The position numbers and the translations under genes were made by a program. Below the pieces are notes generated by a model. The model saw only the letters and a list, made by a program, of their open reading frames with translations. It searched no databases and was not told where the DNA came from. From Opitutaceae bacterium (GTDB taxonomy: Bacteria; Verrucomicrobiota; Verrucomicrobiia; Opitutales; Opitutaceae), in the NCBI GenBank assembly GCA_025352845.1, contig JANXSC010000564.1:1-8623 (forward strand): 8,623 bases of DNA. The letters are read 5' to 3'. Shown one piece after another: positions 5,445 through 8,623 of this stretch (within the stretch, counting starts at the first letter, position 1; the number at the start of each line of letters is the position of its first letter).

Positions 5445-7520
5445 TCAGTCGGCGGCTCGCTCCATTTTGCCCGGCGCGGCGATCTCGAAAGTTCCGATTT
5501 CGAGTTTCTGCTTTTTCTCCTCGAGCCGCACGGTGAGCCGTTTCTCCGCCTGCGCTCGCGTGCCGAAGCCGGTGATGAGCCGGAGTTGGGCGGTCACGGG
5601 GCCGAGGGCGGATTGCCGGCTGTCGCCGAAGTAGTCGATCTTCACGCGATAGGTGCCGGGCTTGGGCGCGCGCAGGAGAAACTCTTCCGGGCCATAGCCG
5701 CCAGTAAAATCGCGCGACATGCGACCACCCTGCGAGGTGAGCGGAAAATTGTAGCTCGCCACCTCGCCGTTGGGATCGCTCACCCAGAGATCGATGTCGC
5801 AGTCGTTGGCGTCCCACGTGAGCACGACGCGCGATTGCACCGGCAGGTTTTTTTGCAGACGGGGATCGACGCGGCTGAGGTCGAGTGTCTCCCCGCAGGT
5901 CGCCGCGATGGCGTTTAACTCGCCGAGTGCGATCACCTCGATGCCGGGGAAACGTTCGCTCCACGGCTGGGCGACAATTTCCCACAGCAGATCGACGGCG
6001 CGCTGATAGCGTTTCATGTCGGCGCACACGAGCGCGAGGTCGCGCCGGCTCTGCGGTTCGTCGAGGCGCAGCGCCAGCACGCGCTCGAAGAGCGGCAGCG
6101 CCAGCGCGGGCCGGTCGGCCTGCGTGAGGCGGTGCGCGAGCACGCGGAGCAGCGCGACATCCTCCAGCTCCAGTTCGGCGAGGTTGGATAGGATGCGCAA
6201 CGCGAGCGCGGGCTCGTCGCGCTCGAAAAAGAAATTGGCGACATCGAGAAAAAATCCCGGCTGTCGCGCATGACCCGACCGCTCCTCCAAATAGGCGGCG
6301 TAGGGATCGCCGTTGGGCGCGCGGCGGATGTGATCGAGGTAACCGGTGTCGGGCGACCAGCGTTGGAGTGTGATGGTGGGGGCGGATGGTTCGGCGGTGG
6401 GCTCCGCAGGATAACGGGAACCAACTGCGCCGTTTGCGCGGCCACCTGTGGCGAGTCGCGCACTCGACATCGAACTCGCCGCGAATCCCGAGTCACGCGC
6501 GGCGCTCACTTCAAACGGCTGAAGCTGGACAATTTCCTCCTCACCGTCGCGGCGAGCTCGACTGGCCGGAGGCGGCGGTGCTTGAACCGCCGGGGCGGCC
6601 CCGCGCCGGTTGACCGAGAACTGATCGAGGGTGACTACGCCACCGCGATCTTTCGATTCGGGTTTCTGCGAAACCCTCGGTGTGTTCTTCGGAATTTTTT
6701 TCTCCCACCACGCGACGCGTTCCTCAAAGGCACGCACGACGCTTTCGATATGGGCGTCGTTGTTTTTGGCGCGGTCGGGGGCGAGGCTGCGGCGTTGGGC
6801 GGTCCACTCGCGGCGCAGTTCGTCGGGCGGAGCGATGTCGTAGCGCACGTAGTCGGCCACGGTTTCGAGCACGATGAGCGACGTGTCGGCGGTCACGATG
6901 CCGAACTCGCGGCTCGTCCGCCGGATGTCGGCGCGGTTCGCTGTCTGATTCAATGAGAGGCGCGCGATCTTCTCGGTGGCCCAGCCGCGCGGGGCGAGCG
7001 GAGTGGCGTTTTCTCCGGAGAGTGCGACAACTTCGATTGTCTGGGCGTCGGCCTCGCTGGTGCCGACGCGCAGTTGCAGTGTCGCGCGTTCGCCGCGGAA
7101 AACTCCCGTGATGATCATCGGCCCGCTCGTGATCGCGGTGCCGGATTCGGGAAAGACTTCAATGGCTTCGCTGGGATTGTAGTCCGCGCGGAGCACACGC
7201 GCGGACTGCGAGCGCAGGCGCGTGGCGGCGGTAGCGGCCGGCACCTCAAGTAGGTTAACGAACTCGCCGCGCTGCCGATCGGCGAAGCCGCGGAGCCAGC
7301 GCGGATCGGCGCGTGGGCTGGCGAGGACAGCATGCACGGGCGCGCGGAGCTTGAGCTTCGCGTCGGCGGGCGTGACGCCATAGTTGATCAAGCCATCGGA
7401 GAACAACAGCCACTCGTCCACCGCAGGATCATCCGTCAAGCCGTCGAGCGAGGTCGCGCCATCGTAGGGCGTTTTTTCGAGTTCGCGGCGCAGCGCGCGC
7501 CAATTGCCGTCGCGAACCAC
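5445..7520 (-). CDS. C-terminal part of a broken VIT/vWA protein: vWA remainder, PFEVS box, TPR-like helices, DUF2135
   Basis: About 691 residues if read from the GTG at 7520 (VVRDGNW); this start is inferred, and the segment is more likely the out-of-frame tail of the gene whose front is at 7436-8386. In order: the vWA remainder, with DGATSL (20-25, MIDAS Thr) and LLFSDGLINYG (38-48, MIDAS Asp); a beta-rich region to about 200; a low-complexity Pro/Ala linker; a box IVQLQPFEVSAARDSGF (330-346); helical TPR-like repeats (about 422-535, FFLDVANFFFERDEPALAL and LAHRLTQADRPALALPLF); and DUF2135 (about 565-685) with TWDANDCDIDLWVSDP, SRDFTGGYGPEEF and PGTYRVKIDYFG. VIT-vWA-DUF2135 proteins are exported in Gram-negatives; their molecular role is poorly defined. 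The gene ends 3 nt from the converging methyltransferase with no clear terminator. The same frame stays open to 8411, but its residues above about 7520 are non-protein-like antiframe. Confidence 0.82.
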   Translation of the reverse strand: MVRDGNWRALRRELEKTPYDGATSLDGLTDDPAVDEWLLFSDGLINYGVTPADAKLKLRAPVHAVLASPRADPRWLRGFADRQRGEFVNLLEVPAATAATRLRSQSARVLRADYNPSEAIEVFPESGTAITSGPMIITGVFRGERATLQLRVGTSEADAQTIEVVALSGENATPLAPRGWATEKIARLSLNQTANRADIRRTSREFGIVTADTSLIVLETVADYVRYDIAPPDELRREWTAQRRSLAPDRAKNNDAHIESVVRAFEERVAWWEKKIPKNTPRVSQKPESKDRGGVVTLDQFSVNRRGAAPAVQAPPPPASRARRDGEEEIVQLQPFEVSAARDSGFAASSMSSARLATGGRANGAVGSRYPAEPTAEPSAPTITLQRWSPDTGYLDHIRRAPNGDPYAAYLEERSGHARQPGFFLDVANFFFERDEPALALRILSNLAELELEDVALLRVLAHRLTQADRPALALPLFERVLALRLDEPQSRRDLALVCADMKRYQRAVDLLWEIVAQPWSERFPGIEVIALGELNAIAATCGETLDLSRVDPRLQKNLPVQSRVVLTWDANDCDIDLWVSDPNGEVASYNFPLTSQGGRMSRDFTGGYGPEEFLLRAPKPGTYRVKIDYFGDSRQSALGPVTAQLRLITGFGTRAQAEKRLTVRLEEKKQKLEIGTFEIAAPGKMERAAD

Positions 7521-8386
7521 GCGTCGAGCAGCGCGAATTCGCGCGCGTGGTCGCGCTCCGCACCGGAGCCGGAACTGTCCCAGAGGAGCCCAACGGTGCG
7601 TGGTGTCGCGCGGGCGCGAGTCGGCAGCGCGACGGGTGCCTCGGCGTAGAAATATTCGTCGTTGCCCCGCCGGCCCGTGAGCACGCGCGGGCGATCGAGC
7701 GGGGGCAACGCGAGTTCCAGCACGCCGCGCGCGGTGAAATTGCGGCGCGTGATCTCGAGCGTCTTGCCTTCGCGCCACGCAGGGAGATCGAGGCCGAGGG
7801 TCGTGCGGATTTTCGCGGTGGGACCGCTGGCAAACGCCGTGAGCGCGAGGCGGAAATTTTTCAGCGGCTGGGGGAAATCGAGATTCAGCCGGTAGGCGGC
7901 GTCGCCGCTGCGTGCGACGTCTTCCTGATAGGCGACGACGATGCGCCGCGTGCCGCCGGCGGGAATCGGAAAGATGCGCGCGCGGTAGTTGTTGCCCGCC
8001 GTCTGTTCGAGCAGGCCGGGATCGACGCGGCGGCGCTCGATCTCCTCGAAGACGATGCGGCCCTTCGTTTTTTCCACTGGCACGGCCTCGCGCAGCTTGC
8101 CGTCGAGATCGAGGGCGAAGCGCGTGACGCTCTGCCCGTCGAGCAGCGGCAGGACAAACGTGCCCTCGAGCACGCGGCCGTTGGGATTGCGGAAAACGAG
8201 ATCGAAGGTCGTGACCGCGATGCGGCCCGTGACCTCCGATTTGATCTCGGCCGACTCGACGATGATGGCCGAGGCGCTGGCATCGGAAAGCTCCATGCGC
8301 TGGGCGCGGAGCGAAGAGGTGGCGAACGCGCCGAGCAGCAGAAGGGCGGCGACGGCGGACGACGGCGGGCGGTGGAGTGAATTCAT
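7436..8386 (-). CDS. N-terminal part of a broken VIT/vWA protein: signal peptide, VIT domain, start of vWA
   Basis: Starting at ATG 8386 there is a classical signal peptide (MNSLHRPPSSAVAALLLLGA..., likely cut near LRA-Q29). A VIT domain follows, with IAVTTFDLVFRNPNGRVLEG, EGTFVLPLLDGQSV, GRIVFEEIERRRVDPGLLEQ and ARIFPIPAGGTRRIVVAY (about 40-165). After a linker comes the opening strand of a vWA domain, TVGLLWDSSGSGAERD, with the metal-ion-dependent adhesion site DxSxS as D270-S-S-G-S274, then the helix HAREFALLDAWF (to 291). Beyond F291 the frame turns into GARCAANSKKRPT and stops at 7436, while the family sequence continues one frame over, so only about 291 of 316 codons look genuine. A GTG at 8443 would add 19 codons but would bury the signal peptide. 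The split could be an inactivating mutation or a sequencing error. Confidence 0.82.
   Translation of the reverse strand: MNSLHRPPSSAVAALLLLGAFATSSLRAQRMELSDASASAIIVESAEIKSEVTGRIAVTTFDLVFRNPNGRVLEGTFVLPLLDGQSVTRFALDLDGKLREAVPVEKTKGRIVFEEIERRRVDPGLLEQTAGNNYRARIFPIPAGGTRRIVVAYQEDVARSGDAAYRLNLDFPQPLKNFRLALTAFASGPTAKIRTTLGLDLPAWREGKTLEITRRNFTARGVLELALPPLDRPRVLTGRRGNDEYFYAEAPVALPTRARATPRTVGLLWDSSGSGAERDHAREFALLDAWFATAIGARCAANSKKRPTMARPRSTA
7510..7523 (-). other. Frame-change and probable deletion junction in the VIT/vWA gene
   Basis: Around the bases GTGGTTCGCG the conserved reading passes from the upstream frame (LLDAWF) to the -1 frame (VVRDGNWRALRREL). Between the MIDAS DxSxS and the MIDAS Thr only about 45 residues remain, where vWA domains usually have 60-70. 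The strand normally following helix 1 (a V.LV.F type segment) is absent from both frames. This suggests loss of roughly 60-80 bp, of a length equal to 1 modulo 3. Confidence 0.7.
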
Positions 8387-8623
8387 GGGATGGGGGCGAA
8401 AAAATTTCCATCGCGCCGCGGCGCGACGATAAGGCGTCTCCACTCTATGACCCGCGACGCGCCGATTTATTAGGGCGCGGGAAAAATTATTTCTCCAACG
8501 CTAGTGTAGTGTCCCGTAAATAGGTCGGCATAAGCACCGGGACAGGACGGGCAGGGTTTCAGGCTTGAGCGCGACGCTTGATCGCGGCTGATGACCGGCG
8601 TGTGGGTTGCGTGGAGCCCGGCT
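8387..8623. other. Region upstream of the VIT/vWA gene with an inverted repeat; no gene recognised
   Basis: It contains an A+T-rich patch (8481-8492), a tandem TAGTG-TAGTG (8502-8511 overlap region), and an inverted repeat TGTCCCG (8510-8516) with CGGGACA (8538-8544). TAATAA (minus strand, 8472-8467) lies downstream of TTGGAG (8498-8493), but with a 20-nt spacer, so it is a poor promoter match. The inverted repeat could be the end of a mobile element continuing past the window. Confidence 0.35.

Noticed and set aside
7471..7478. A6 run followed by C (AAAAAAC on the minus strand) as a programmed -1 frameshift or transcriptional-slippage site joining the two halves of the VIT/vWA gene
   Set aside because: The upstream frame reads AAA AAA CGC, not A AAA AAC, so the heptamer phase is wrong. 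The family sequence DGNWRALRREL is already in the second frame upstream of this run, and part of the vWA fold is missing.
7521..8411. Upstream part of the 988-codon minus-strand frame, which would give a single intact protein
   Set aside because: Its residues are Arg/Pro-rich antiframe with no domain, while the other minus frame over the same bases encodes a signal peptide, a VIT domain and the DSSGS motif.
8470..8622. Minus-strand open frame entering from the right edge (contains KPCPSCPG)
   Set aside because: About 50 codons, no recognised family, crosses the inverted repeat and the A+T-rich patch; too weak to call.

Overview
The window (about 8.6 kb, high G+C) looks like the chromosome of a Gram-negative Verrucomicrobiota member, most likely an Opitutaceae relative. 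Three things point there: GC-rich genes that mostly lack a clear Shine-Dalgarno sequence, envelope-polysaccharide glycosyltransferases, and a 'PFEVS...D.GF.A' box that I recall from Opitutaceae TonB-dependent receptors. The taxonomic call is inference from memory; no search was run.

Layout. Positions 1-4596 hold a minus-strand block. In transcription order it runs: two family-2 glycosyltransferases that overlap by 1 nt (4596-3658 and 3658-2843), a DUF721/DciA-family protein (2799-2410), a gap with REP-like hairpins (2319-2397), rpsO for ribosomal protein S15 (2094-1828), a strong hairpin terminator (1788-1815), a structured roughly 300-nt leader, and pnp for polynucleotide phosphorylase (1473 to beyond the left edge). 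The pnp product is cut after residue 491, so the KH and S1 domains lie outside. rpsO-pnp is a classic conserved pair. The hairpins between them resemble in principle the folded, autoregulated pnp leader of E. coli.

On the plus strand, 4731-5441 encodes a class I SAM-dependent methyltransferase, divergent from the glycosyltransferases. The 134-bp divergent gap is largely filled by a dispersed 'CATTGCGAGGAGCG' repeat, whose edge supplies the start codon of the upstream glycosyltransferase. The two glycosyltransferases and the methyltransferase plausibly act on LPS or another surface glycan.

From 5445 to 8386, on the minus strand and convergent with the methyltransferase at a 3-nt distance, lies an exported VIT-vWA-TPR-DUF2135 protein gene broken near 7510-7523. 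The N-terminal part (signal peptide, VIT, MIDAS DSSGS) and the C-terminal part (rest of vWA, PFEVS box, TPR-like helices, DUF2135) are in different frames. About 20-25 residues of the vWA fold also seem to be missing, so this is better explained by an internal deletion than by a single-base slip.

The right edge (8387-8623) is non-coding as far as I can see. It contains a short inverted repeat that might be the end of a mobile element. No tRNA, rRNA, CRISPR array or complete insertion sequence is visible.
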